From the NCBI GenBank assembly GCA_019096065.1, contig JAGUCH010000002.1, forward strand, positions 136,501-200,500: a stretch of DNA of 64,000 nucleotides. Reading direction: 5' to 3'. The position numbers and the translations under genes are program-made. This document shows positions 46,262 to 58,489 of this stretch, one piece after another. The notes below the pieces were generated by a model that saw only the letters and a program-made list of their open reading frames with translations, was not told the origin of the DNA and searched no databases. This DNA comes from Paracyclopina nana (Eukaryota; Arthropoda; Copepoda; Cyclopoida; Cyclopettidae). Numbering within the stretch: the stretch's first letter is position 1; each line of letters starts with the position of its first letter.

Positions 46262-47945
46262 TTTATTTCTGTTTCAATTGGAGGCTGATGACTTTCATGA
46301 TGATTGGCATGCTGGCAAAATCTCTGGGAGGACTTCCAATATTCAATGAGCTCCAAAAATGACTTTCAAGATGATTGGCATGCTGGCAAAATCCCTGGGA
46401 GGACTTCCAATATTCAATGAGCTTCAAAAATGACTTTCAAGATGATTGAGATTCTGGCAAAATCTCAAGGAGGCTTTCCAATATTCCATGAGCCTCAGAA
46501 AATACTTTCACGATGATTGAGATTCTGGCAAAATCTCTGGAAGGCTTTTCAATATTCCATGAGCCCGAGAAATGACTTTCAAGATGATTGAGACCCTTGC
46601 CAAAATCTCCGGAAGGCTTTCCAATATTTCATGAGCCTCAGAAAATACTTTCATGTTGATTAAGATTGTGGCAAAATCTCTGGAAGGCTTTTTAATATTC
46701 CACGATCCTGAGAAATGACTTTCAAGATGATTGAGACCCTTGCAAAATCTCCGGAAGGCTTTCCAATATTCCATGGACCTCAGAAATAGCTTTGAAGATG
46801 ATTGAGATCCTTGCCAAATCTCCGGAAGCCTTTCCTATATTACATGAGCCTGAGAAATGACTTTCAAGATGATTGAGACCCTTGCAAAATCTCCGGAAGG
46901 CTTTCCAATATTCCATGGACCTCAGAAATAGCTTTGAAGATGATTGAGATCCTTGCAAAATCTCCAGAAGCCTTTCCTATATTACATGAGCCTGAAAAAT
47001 GACTTTCAAGATGATTGAGATCATTAAAAAATCTCCTGAAGGCTTTCCAATATTCCATGGACCCCAGAAATAACTTTGAAGATGATTGAGATTCTGGCAA
47101 AATCTCTGGAAGGCCTTCCAATATTCCATGGACCTCAGAAATAGCCTTGAAGATGATTGAGATCCTTGCAAAATCTCCGGAAGCCTTGATTGGCATGCTG
47201 GCAAAATCTCTGGGAGGACTTCCAATATTCCATTGACCTCAGAAAAAACTTTGAAGATGATTGAGACCCTTGCAAAATCTCTGGAAGGCCTTCCAATATT
47301 CCATGGACCTCAGAAATAGCTTTGAAGATGATTGAGATCCTTCCAATATCTCTTGAAGGCTTTCTAATATTACATGAGCCTGAGAAATGACTTTCAAGAT
47401 GATTGTGATCCTGGCAAAATCTCAATGAGGCTTTCCAATATTCCATGAGCCTCAGAAAATACTTTCACGATGAATGAGATTCTGGCAAAATCTCTGGAAG
47501 GCCTTCCAATATTCCATGGACCTCAGAAATAGCCTTGAAGATGATAGAGATCCTTGCAAAATCTCCGGACGCCTTTTCAATATTACATGAGCCTGAGAAA
47601 TAACTTTGAAGATGATTGAGATTCTGTCAAAATCTCTAGAAGGCTTTCCAATATTCCATGGACCTCAGAAATAGCTTTGAAGATGAATGAGATTCTGGCA
47701 AAATCTCTGCAAGCCTTTCCAATATTCCATTGACCTCAGAAAAAACTTTGAAGATGAATGAGACTCTGGCAAAATCTCTGGAAGGCTTTTCAATATTCCA
47801 TGGACCTCAGAAATAGCTTCTAAGATGATTGAGATCCTTGAAAAATCTCTGGAAGGCTTTCCAATATTCCATGGACCTCAGAAATAGCTTTGAAGATGAT
47901 TGAGATCCTTGCAAAATCTCCGGAAGCCTTTCCAATTTTACATGA
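46262..47945. repeat. ~71-bp satellite
   Basis: About 23 units of the type AAGATGATTGAGATCCTTGC, AAAATCTC, GGAAGGC, TTCCAATATTCCATGGACCT. Because 71 is not a multiple of three, open frames on the minus strand cycle through three translations; they are not genes. The array starts right after the THAP open frame and ends at the truncated TSUP copy. Confidence 0.95.
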
Positions 47946-47952
47946 GCCATTT

Positions 47953-48264
47953 CTTTTGGCTCTTTCCTAGCCTCACACTTCCACAGACAAGTTTTGGCCG
48001 CGCTCATCTACATTTTGGACACAATTGCCCTGGTAAAAAGCAAAGTCACCTCTCATTTGAAAACATTTTTATTTTTTATTTTTGCATTTTTAGATCACTG
48101 CTCTCATTGTCATTCCAATGACTGCCAATCGAGGAATTCTCTGTGGTTGCCTCATTTTGGGCGGTTTTCTCTTCTTTGCTCTCATTTCGAAAGCTGGAGA
48201 AAGACTTTTGCTTTACCTAGATGAGCCCAAAAATGTGGAAAATTCTGTGAAAAACCTGGCTTAG
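47953..48264 (+). pseudogene. TSUP gene copy 2, only the last two exons remain
   Basis: Homology to copy 1 begins abruptly inside exon 7 (about 47953, GGCTCTTTCCTAGCC) at the edge of the 71-bp satellite. Exon 7 remnant ends 48032, exon 8 is 48094-48264, with intact splice sites, reading frame and stop. Val at the start of exon 8 is Ile here. There is no 5' part, so it cannot make a TSUP protein unless exons lie elsewhere. Confidence 0.85.
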
Positions 48265-48580
48265 TGAATGAAAACAAATAAATAGGAACAAAAAATGTCC
48301 ACAGATTTTACTTTAAAATAAGGAAGTTTTTTGTCAGAGGTTTCTATCAATTTTCTAAATTTGATTTTTCTATATGTGATTTGGAATATAATTCAGTCAT
48401 TGACAAAAATCAAATTAATGTTGCTGTACAACTTTCCTAGTGTGCACACTCGGCAACTTTTTAGGGCGAACTTTTTTCAGCCACTTTATCCCACTGTGCT
48501 GAAAGCAATTTCCTGTTTCCAAGTGAATCACACATTTATTAGTCACCTTTCGAATATTTTGGCTTTCAATTAAACTTTAT

Positions 48581-51500
48581 TCAGATTTTTTTCCACCAAA
48601 GTTTTGTTTCACCCATGATATCTTTGGTTGAAATATTGAGCGCGATAAGCGTGTTTGGCTCATTTTCTTCACCAGGAAACCATAATGGCGTGAATTGGAT
48701 CACTTTGGTGTCTCCAGATTTTTGCTGTTTGTCCAAGTCAACAATTGCACCCAAGTGCTCAACTCCATTGATTTGCATAAAAGCCACTTCTTCTCCAACA
48801 CTTTCATCAAAGGAAAATTGAGTACTATAATAAGTTCCAGCTTCCTTGATGTACAAAAACACTTTTCCTTTCACATTTGCTCCTCTCCATTGGAACTTGC
48901 AGTTGGCCCAAGTTTGAGCTTCATAGCCATCAGCGACTTCCTTGGCTCCATTCGAGATGGGCACAATTTTCCATGGCCTGGAATTCATGGTGGAAAAGCT
49001 GTGTTAGGTGTGATGTGAAAAAGAAATTGAGCATTTGCACCTTTCTGGCTTGTTGTACTCCACTTGGGCACAACCATAATCCTTGGCAGTGTAGACATAA
49101 TTGCCATTATGCCAAATTGCCCATCCATGGAAGTCAGGATGACAAAGAAGTGCGAATACTTCATGTTGAAGTATTTGTGATGCACTTGGTCTCACTGATG
49201 GTTCACTGACCATTGAGTAGAGTAGCTTGCAACAAGGATCAGTCCATGACTTGAATCGTTCAATCTCTGCTTGTAGAGCTGAAGGAGTGGAAGTTTTTTC
49301 AAACATTTGGAATGCAATGACTCCGAGTGAATACACATCACTGAGGTGATCAGCCCCACTTCCAATGTCTGGACATGCATAGAATCCGTCCTGGCAACCA
49401 AAGAAGCCGCCAATTTTGGGAATGCCCTCATCGGAAATTGTGATGTTTGAAGGCTGCAGGCAGCTGCAAAATAATCATTATTTGCATCAAACTACTAAAA
49501 GATTATTAACTGCTGCACATTATATGTGAAACCTTGTTAAAAGACTGCAATTTTCAATCAAGCTTGCAAAAATAAATAGAGATATATGCAAATAACCTTG
49601 CCTATTCCGGCAGCGCACACTGGCCCAAAAAACTTCAATTTGTACATTTTGGTCAAAATCTAAAGTTATATTTTTTTCACTTTTTTTGCATGAATATCAT
49701 CAGTTTAAGCTCTAGCACACCCAAAATATTCTTTTGTAGTGGTAGCAGTATCATACCGCATAAATGAGTGCAATGTGGTTAAAAATGCAATTTTCATGCT
49801 CATCCCAAAAAAGTCGCATTTGTGCAAAGTTGAATTGGCCCTTATCAACTTTTGCCCAAAAATTATTTTTTTTGTGCTAAATGTGCATCTTTATCTACCA
49901 ATTTACATTAATTTGTTCTCTTTTTTAAAAGAGAGCCTAGAAGTCATGCAAATTAGAAACCAAAAAATTGACGCATCCACTGTGCATGAATATAAGGCTC
50001 CACCATTAGAAGCTATGATTTGACAAAAAAATTTGTTACTTACAAAAAAAGTCTGTTTAGACCTAATTGCAATGAAGGGTTATTATGGCAGGGGCCAGAT
50101 ATCCAGCGCACAGAATTCCCGAAATTGGCTCTTGGGCAACCAAAGAGGGCAAGCACAACAATAAAACATAGAAATCCCAAAAGTTCAAGCGCGCATTCAA
50201 ACAGCATAGCCTAATTATTCAAATTACATATTTTTCACTTCTAGCTCAAAAAAGTTGCCAAAATATGTTAGTTCCGGTTAGTTTTTGGCACTACAATAAC
50301 GGTCTAGTCACAACTAGAAGAAACAAATGCCAAAATGATACATTTTATGTGATTTTTGCTCCTACCTCAAATAAGTTGTCAAAAATAGACTAGTTTTGGT
50401 TAATTTTTGGCACAAGGAGAGCAGTCTTGTCAAAACTGGGTGTAACAAAGGCCAAAAATTGGCCAATTATTATCCACATTACACAGTTTTTGTTCCTAGC
50501 TATAAAAGGTTGCCATGAAATATGCTAGTTTCCATTATAAGCTTTTGGCACTAGGAGACCAGTCTTGTCACAACTAGGAGAAACAAAGGCCAAAAGAGTC
50601 TGCCAGTGCTAAATAAGCGTACCTTTCTTTGATGTTCTGGTTGACTAGGAATTTGAGCCCTTCAAGGATTCCGTGGATTAGTTTCCATGCCTCCACACGA
50701 AATTGTCTTGTGTCAACTTGCGCATTTTCATTGATGAAATCTTGTAGAGTTCTGCCTTTGCAGAACTCTGTTGCCGTATAAAAGTAATCCCCCTCCATGG
50801 TATCCAGCTTTAAGAAGTCAAGGCTCAGTACTCCATCTATTGAGTCAAGTAAGGCAGTTGAAACTCCTTGTATTTGATTCAAAAGCTTTTTGGCCCAACC
50901 TTGGTAGAAAATGCAATATGAAACAATTATCTTAGGTGACAACAGAATTTTGGCGACTTATTATACCTTTGGGGTTGGTTTGCTCCCAATCCATGATGGT
51001 GCTGACCACGTTAGGATGTTTGCTTTGGCTCAACTTTTTCATCTTTTGTTGAAAGGTTGCTGATGGACCATCCCTCTTCGGTGATATTGTCACCACATGC
51101 ACCTTGCTTTGCCAAATCTTGGCATTAATAATGAGGGTGTCTCCTTCCACCCTCACTATTTTGATTGGTTGAAACCAAGATGAGTCATCACTAGAAGCAC
51201 TGTTTTTCTGAAGGTGGAAAAGAATTTCACATCCCTCTGGCCTGTCGTTTGGCTCCTTGCTGAGCATCTTTTCAGCAATTGAATGTCATCATCGGATAAT
51301 CCACGCAGCTCTTGAACATCAACAATTCTATCCTTAATAGGAACGGGGCTATGCAACATGGCAAATATGACACCAAGGCAGTAAATGTCTGTCTTTTTAT
51401 CATGGTGCTTCTTTCCCTCCCGCATTTCAGGGCTCTGATACTGATTGGTACCAATACCAAGAGAGTGACTTTGATCTTCTGAATCTTGGACTTTGGCGAG

Positions 51501-53126
51501 TCCAAAATTGGCAACTTTGAGTTGTCCGTTCAGGCCAATGAGGACATTAGCAGGCTTCAAAGCGCTCCAACGAAAAAGCAGCCAGTCTTTTTGAGTCCTT
51601 AACAAAGCTAATCCCAACCAGAAAATTACAAGCTTATTTACATCAGTTGATGATTGGTGTTTTTGATTATGCTAACATCCAAGGTATAGTTAATTTTTCA
51701 TAAAGACATAAACTCTTTGCTGATGAAAGGTTCAAGCTCCACTGAGTGTTATTTTGGCAGTGGCCAGATATCCAGTGCACAGAATCCCCCAAAAAGTCTC
51801 AAGTCTCCCTTCCCCATGTCCTCGTGTTATTGCTAGCTCGCTTCAGGGCGTGTGTGCGCCCGTTAACGCCAGCCCCCACAAACCAAATAAAAAATAGTTC
51901 CAATTTAATGTACAGTTAGCTCCAAAAATAACCCGGTGAGGGATCAGTAGTCATTATAGTAGTACCATTAGTCACATATATAAGTAGTGTTGATTTCTCC
52001 ATTACGATACTTTCAAATACGTATTTTGAAATTTTAAGATACATTGTATATCTCATAGCTTCTGTATATGGTGTATATAGAAAAGGTGCTATGTATTTTT
52101 TTTATACCTCCATTACTTTAAAAGACATCAGCCTTTTTCCAACTTTAGCTTGTTTTAAAAATTGGAATACACCATGAGTGAAAAACCCTATATGGACTCT
52201 TTTTTTGCATTTTTGGTAAGTTAATGACAGTTTGAATATTGTGACTGCACTTTAAGAACACAGAATGAATGCCAAATAGAGCTGATTTTGCACACATCAT
52301 TTGTTGAGTTGAAAATAAAGCAGAATACTGATAACAAAATGACCTATTTTATCTGTCGGATACTTGATCCTAAAGCTAACAGTAACTTGAAAGTGTTTTG
52401 GCGGCAACTTTTTAAGGTAGGACAAAAAAGATTTGTCCGGCAATTTTGGCGAGTGCTCAGAATTTCTGGTAGGGATGTGAAGCAGTTGAATACCTGTGGA
52501 TGATGTCATGAGAGTGGAGGTAGAAGAGACCTTTGCTCAGTTGGGAACAGTACTCCTTGCATTCTTGGTAGTTTACTTCACTGCGGTTCTTGATGTAATC
52601 AGAGAGCGTGCTAGACTGACACACCTCAGTCGCAATGAAGGTGCATGGCTCATCATCAAGGTCTAGAAGCTGATCGTAATCACCTGGTGTTTTGCACTTT
52701 TCCAATCCAACTTCAATAGGAAAATCTTCAAAAAAAAAAAAAAATTTGATCAAATTGAAAATGTAATCATCAAGGATCCTCATACCGGATGGAGTTGTCT
52801 CCTTCCACGCTCTAAAGTACCTCAGCAAATTTGGATGGTCCAGTTTGCTGAGGATGTCAATCTCATGCTTAATGTATGTCATCATATACTCATACTGTGA
52901 ATCCTTGATGATTTTCACTGCATGTGTAGTGTTGTCTTCTCCCAAGACTTGGGCCTCAAGAACCATACCAAAAGATCCGGAACCAAGGATTGACACTGCC
53001 TTATACATGTCCACAAAAGTCAAGGAGCTGAGAAAAAGCATGTAAAATCAACTGCCCTAGGGATGTTCTACTACTAACCAAGGAATGTGGGATTAGGAAT
53101 TTCTCTTACCTTTCATCCGCCGCCAT
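48581..53126 (-). pseudogene. Tandem kinase-pseudokinase gene, copy 2 (frameshift, HRD lost)
   Basis: All seven exons are present: 53126-53110, 53027-52786, 52725-52494, 51564-50967, 50899-50623, 49463-49041, 48977-48581. Exons 1-3 appear identical to copy 1. Exon 4 begins CGCTTTGAAG instead of AGATTTGAAG, changing HRDLKPAN to HSALKPAN and removing the catalytic Asp. Exon 4 also lacks one T in a homopolymer near 51271 (CATCTTTTC against CATCTTTTTC), shifting frame in kinase 1, and has a 3-bp insertion (an extra Gln) near 51052. Exons 6-7 are open and differ from copy 1 mostly by amino-acid changes. A pseudogene by strict reading; if the missing T is a sequencing error it would encode a catalytically dead protein. 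Confidence 0.7.
50093..50600. repeat. Degenerate foldback/satellite relic in kinase intron 5 (copy 2)
   Basis: Counterpart of 38900-39415, starting GGGGCCAGATATCCAGCGCA. Its terminal module is slightly closer to the 8.8-kb element (CGCACAGAATTCCCGAAATT) than that of copy 1. Confidence 0.7.
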
Positions 53127-53584
53127 TTTCGGTGCAATTTTCCTGGTGTGGTGTTTTTTTCAAGAATGCATCACTTGCCAGATTAGTGGCAATTGGCAGC
53201 TTTAACAAAGCTAGTGACTTTATATTCACATTGATACCCTGTTTAGATAGAGATAAGGAAAACGTTACCTAAGCATGGCTTTTTGCTTTGCAAATAAATG
53301 ATGTTGCCTTCACAAATGCAATGTAAAAAAAAATAATTTTGGAGAGTGATTTTTCAAAATCCACGCAGGGAAAAACAAGCGAAATCGTCAGAGTCAACTT
53401 TCACAGAGCTGTAAGCTAAAAACCAATAAAAGCTGATTTTGAAATTTATCATGGTAGATGGCGCCACTGTAAGGTAGCACAGTTGTTGTGAATTTGGTGT
53501 CTATATATAAGCGATACCTGACTTCTCTCGTACAAAGCCACAACTGAGTTTATTTCTCAACCAAGCACTGTATATACAATGGGG

Positions 53585-56500
53585 TCCTACTAAAAGGCAC
53601 ACAATGCCCACAATTGGCACACAATGCCCACAATACCCACAAGGCACACAACCGGCACACAATTACTAAAAGGCACACATCGAGTTAAACAATAAAAAAT
53701 TTATGAATTCTAAAAGAAAGTTTTTAGCTTAGAAATGTGCCTTTTTAAAAATACAAGGAATCACAATTTAGCTAATATTATTAAACATAAGATAATTTGA
53801 TGCAGCTTCCAAAAATGTAAAAAAAAAATTCTGACTTTCCTTCGCACACAATGATGGCACACATTGGCGCACAATGGCACACAAAATTAACAACCCAAGC
53901 ACATGATCCAATTAGTTTGCTTTTTTACTCCATGTGTGCCTTTAAGTAATTGTGTGCCATCATGGCACACAATGGCACACAATGGCACACAATGGTACAC
54001 AATGGTACACAATGGCACACAAAGGCACACAAAGGCACACATTGGCACACAATGGGCCACAATGGCACACAATGGGCCACAATGGCACACAATGGCCCAC
54101 AATGGCTCACAGTTGCACATAATGGCACACAATGATGGCACACAATGGCCCACAATGGCGCACAATGATGGCACACAATGGACGGTTGAAACGGCAGCCT
54201 TTTGTACAACTCACTACATAAGGCTTGCTGCAAATCAAAGTCAGAAAATTATTGCATTTACATTTTCTGGCATTGCTTTGCTGAGATAATGCCAAAATTT
54301 CGGCCATTACAGCTAAATCAATTGTTTCAATTGTTGTTAACAACAAAAGCACACAAAAGCACATATTGGCACACAATGATGGCACACATCGGCACACAAT
54401 GGCACATAATGGCACACAATGGCACACAACGGCACACAATGATGGAAAACTAATAGCACACTTTTGTTTTTAGCTTAGCTGTGTGCCAAATATGAAATTA
54501 GCTTTTAAAATTATAAAGAATAATAATTTGGCTTTTATTATTTAATTGAAAAAAAGATACTTTGGGAGAGCTTCCAAAAATATAAACAGAATAATTTTCT
54601 GACTTTGCTTAGCTGAGATAATGAGATAATTACCGCTAAATCCATTGTTATTAACAACCCAAGCACATGATCCAATTAGTTTGCTTTTTTACTCTTTGTG
54701 TGCCTTTTAGAAATTGTGTGCCATCATGGCACACAATGGCACACAATGGCACACAATGGCACACAAAGGCACACAATGGGCCACAATGACACACAATGGC
54801 CCACAATGGCTCACAGTTGCACATAATGGCTCACAATGGCCCACAATGGCGCACAATGATGGCACACATCGGCACACAATGTCACACAATGGCACACAAC
54901 AGCACCCAATGATGGAAAACTAATAGCACACTTTTGTGACCACTTTTGTGACCACTTTTGTGACCACTTTTGTGATTACTTTTCTGACCACAAATGGCTA
55001 ACAATGACGGCACACAAAGACTCACGATGATGGCACACAATGGCAGACAATGGCACACAATAGCATACAACGGCACACAAAGGCACACAATGGCACACAA
55101 TGGAAGGTGGTTGCCTGTTTTTAGCTAAGCTGTGTACCTAATATGAAATTAGCTTTTAAAGTTATAAAGAATTATAATTTTGTGTAATCTTATTTTACAA
55201 AAAATAAAGATAATTTGATGCAGTTTCCGAAAATGTAAAAAAAATAATTTTCTGACTTTGCTTTGTTCAGATAATGCCAAAATTCGGGCAATTACTGCTG
55301 AGACCTTAGTGTGCTTGTTGTGTGCCAACATGAAAGTTGCTTTTAAAAATACAAAGAATTAATATTCGGCTTCCACTATTTAACATAAAATAAAGATAAT
55401 TTGATGCAGTTACTGAAAATGAAAACTGAATAATTTTCTGATTTTGCTTTGCTGAGATAATGCCAAAATTCGGGCAATTACCGCTGAGACCTTAGTGTGC
55501 TTGTTGTGTGCCAACATGAAAGTTGCTTTTAAAAATACAAAGAATTAATATTCGGCTTCCACTATTTAACATACAATATAGATAATTTGATGCAGTTTCT
55601 GAAAATGATAACTGAATTATTTTCTGATTTTGCTTTCCTGAGATAATGCCAAAATTCGGGCTATTACCGCTGAGACCGTAGTGTGCTTGTTGTGTGCCAA
55701 CATGAAAGTTGCTTTTAAAAATACAAAGAATTAATATTCGGCTTCCACTATTTAACATAAAATATAGATAATTTGATGCAGTTTCTGAAAATGATAACTG
55801 AAAAATTTTCTGATTTTGCTTTGTTGAGATAATGCCAAAATTCGGGCAATTACCGCTGATACCGTAGTGTGCTTGTTGTGTGCCAACATGAAAGTTGCTT
55901 TAAAAAATATAAGGAATTAAAATTCGGCTTTCACTATTGACATAAAATAAAGATAATTTGATGCAGCTTCCGAAAATGTAAACTGAATAATTTTCTGACT
56001 TTGCTTTGTTCAGATAATGCCAAACTTCGGGCAATTACCGCTGAGACCGTAGTGTGCTTGTTGTGTGCTAACATGAAAGTTGCTTTTAAAAATACAAAGA
56101 ATTAAAATTCCGCTTTCACTATTTAACATACATTAAAGATAATAATGCAGTTTCAGAAAATGTAAAAAAATAATTTTCTGACTTTGCTTTGCTGAGATAT
56201 TGCAAAAATTCGGGCAATTACCTCTGAGACCTTTGTGCGCTTGTTGTGTGCCAACATGAAAATTGCTTTTAAAAATTATAAAGAATTAAAATTTGGCTTT
56301 TGTTATTTAACAAACAATAAAGATAATTTGATGCAACTTCCATTTTTGGACTTTGATTTGCTGAGATAATGCCAAAATTCGGGCAATTAATCCAATGTTG
56401 CTAAAGTATCACACAACCCAAGCACACAATGGCTCACAATGGCCCACAATGGCACACAATGATGGCACATAATGGCACACAACGGCACACAATGGCCCAC

Positions 56501-58188
56501 AATGGCACACAATGATGGCACACAATGGAACACAATGATGGCACACAATGGCACACAATGGCACACAATGGCACACAATGGCACACAATGGCACACAATG
56601 GCACACAATGGCCCACAATGGCCCACAATGGCAGTAATTGCCCGACTTTTTGCGTTATCTTATCAAAGCAAAGTCAGAAAATTGATTTGTTTACATTTTC
56701 AGAATTAAATTCGCACAAAAAAAGTCACAAGAGTGGTCACAAGAGCAGTCGCAAAAGTGGTCGCAAAAGTGTGCTATTAGTTTGCCATCATTGTGTGCCA
56801 TTGTGTGCTTTATTTGTTAACAACAATTGATTTAGCTGTAATTGCCTGAATTTGTGCATTATCTCAGCAAAGCAAAATCAGAAAAATAATTTGAAAAAAT
56901 TTTTGGAAACTGAATCAAATTATTATTACTTTAGGCCAATTTCATATTATCGAAGTCAAGCTAACGCAAGCTAAGCTAGGTTCTTTGGAGGCTAATATCT
57001 CAGCAAATACTGAGTGTATTGGCACCAAATTTGGTAGGATTCATCAAAATGTCAACCAATAGCTGCGTTCCAAATTTGGTTAAGTTCCGAGGCCATTTAG
57101 AGGAGGTCATTTTCTAAGCAAAGCTAGCTTTTCTTTTTAGGCAGGTAAAGTCTGCCTATGGAAGGGATCCTTAGATTCATTTGAAATTTGGTATGGTGGC
57201 TTATTAGGCTCTTCTTATGAATCCTACCAAATTTGGTGCCAATCGACTTAATAGTTGCTGAGCTATAAGCCTCAAAAGTACCTTGCTTTTTTTAGCTTGT
57301 CTATGTGAAATTGGCCTTTTATGTTACATAGTGAAAGCCAAATTTTAATTCTTTGTTGTGTGCCATTGTGTGCCTTTGTGGGCCATTGTGGGCCGTTGTG
57401 TGCCATTGTGTGTCTTTGTGTGCCATTGTGGGCCATTGTGTGCCATCATTGTGTGCCATTGTGTGCTTTATTTGTTAACAACAATTGCTTTTGCTGTAAT
57501 TGCCTGAATTTTTGCATTATCTCAGCAAAGCAAAGTCAGAAAAATTATTTGTTTACATTTTTGGAAACTGCATCAAATTATCTTTATTTTATGTTTCATA
57601 GTGAAAGCCAAATTTTAATTCCTTTTATTTTTAAAAGCAACTTTCATGTTGGCACACAACAAGCACACAAAGGTCGTAGCAGTAATTGCCCGAATTTTTG
57701 CATTATCTCAGCAAAGCAAAGTCAGAAAATTAATTTGTTTACATTTTTGGAAACTGCATCAAATTATCTTAATTTTTATTAAATAGTGAAAGCCATTGTG
57801 TGCCATTGTTTGCCGATATGTGCCATCATTGTGCGCAAATGTGTGCTTTTTTTGTTAACACCAATTGAAACAATTGATCTAGCTGTAATTGCCGAAATTT
57901 TGGTATTATCTCAGCAAGGCAATGTCAGTAAATTAAATAGCTCAAATTATGTTTTGTTAAATAAAATAAGCAAAATTGTAATTCCTTATATTTTTAAAAA
58001 AGTACTTTTATATTTGGCACACATCTAAGCTAAAAACATGCAACCACTTTCCAACTTACTTTTACGAATCAATTATTTTTTTTTTAAATTTGATGTGCGC
58101 CTTTTAGTAATTGTGTGCCGGTTGTGTGCCTTGTGGGTGGTGTGGGCATTGTGTGCCAATTGTGGGCATTGTGTGCCTTTTAGTAGGA
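53585..58188. mobile_element. 4.6-kb foldback element built from GGCACACAATG repeats
   Basis: Terminal inverted repeats of about 100 bp: the left starts TCCTACTAAAAGGCACACAA at 53585, and the right, read inward from 58188, starts identically, with two or three mismatches to about 53691/58090. Inside, the 11-bp word GGCACACAATG is tandemly repeated on the left (53840-56640) and mostly as its reverse complement on the right (56790-57850). Left-arm segments such as TTTGATGCAG and TCTGACTTTG reappear inverted on the right. 55100-56390 holds about six ~186-bp units. No transposase is seen. It lies about 460 bp upstream of kinase copy 2. Copy 1 has about 23 unrelated bp at the same point (43006-43028). 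Confidence 0.8.
56934..57316. mobile_element. ~380-bp inverted-repeat element at the turn of the 4.6-kb foldback
   Basis: Ends GGCCAATTTCATA and TGTGAAATTGGCC are inverted, and internally GGCACCAAATTTGGTAGGAT (about 57020) is mirrored by ATCCTACCAAATTTGGTGCC (about 57221). It differs in sequence from the surrounding repeats and lies at the switch from left-arm to right-arm orientation, so it is either the loop of the foldback or a nested MITE. Confidence 0.6.
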
Positions 58189-58489
58189 GCGGTACATCCT
58201 GCTAGGTGAAAGTGTGGTTAGGCAGCGCGGCTCGTACTATGCTACTATACTACTATATTACTGAAGGACGACGCGCTAGCGACATGAATGGTGAAAGTTA
58301 AAAAGGCCACATAACGGCCGCGACTGCATAGGCAGGGATCAAATGCAAGCAAAACTTTATTTATTTTCACAAAAAATATAGATTACGCCGTGTGAACTTG
58401 TGTTTGGTGTGTTCACCGTGTTCGGTGTGTTCGCCCGTGTTCGCTGTGTTCGCCCGTGTTCGGTGTGTTCGCCCGTGTTCGCCCGTGAT

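Noticed and set aside
46508-48007. Minus-strand open frames with MEYWKAFRRF repeats
   Set aside because: The 71-bp satellite read in three rotating frames; no start, splice or conservation support.
53887-56830. Long open frames rich in His, Cys and Val (HCVPLCAIV and AHNGTQWHT types)
   Set aside because: All are translations of the 11-bp GGCACACAATG repeat, open in several frames and both strands.
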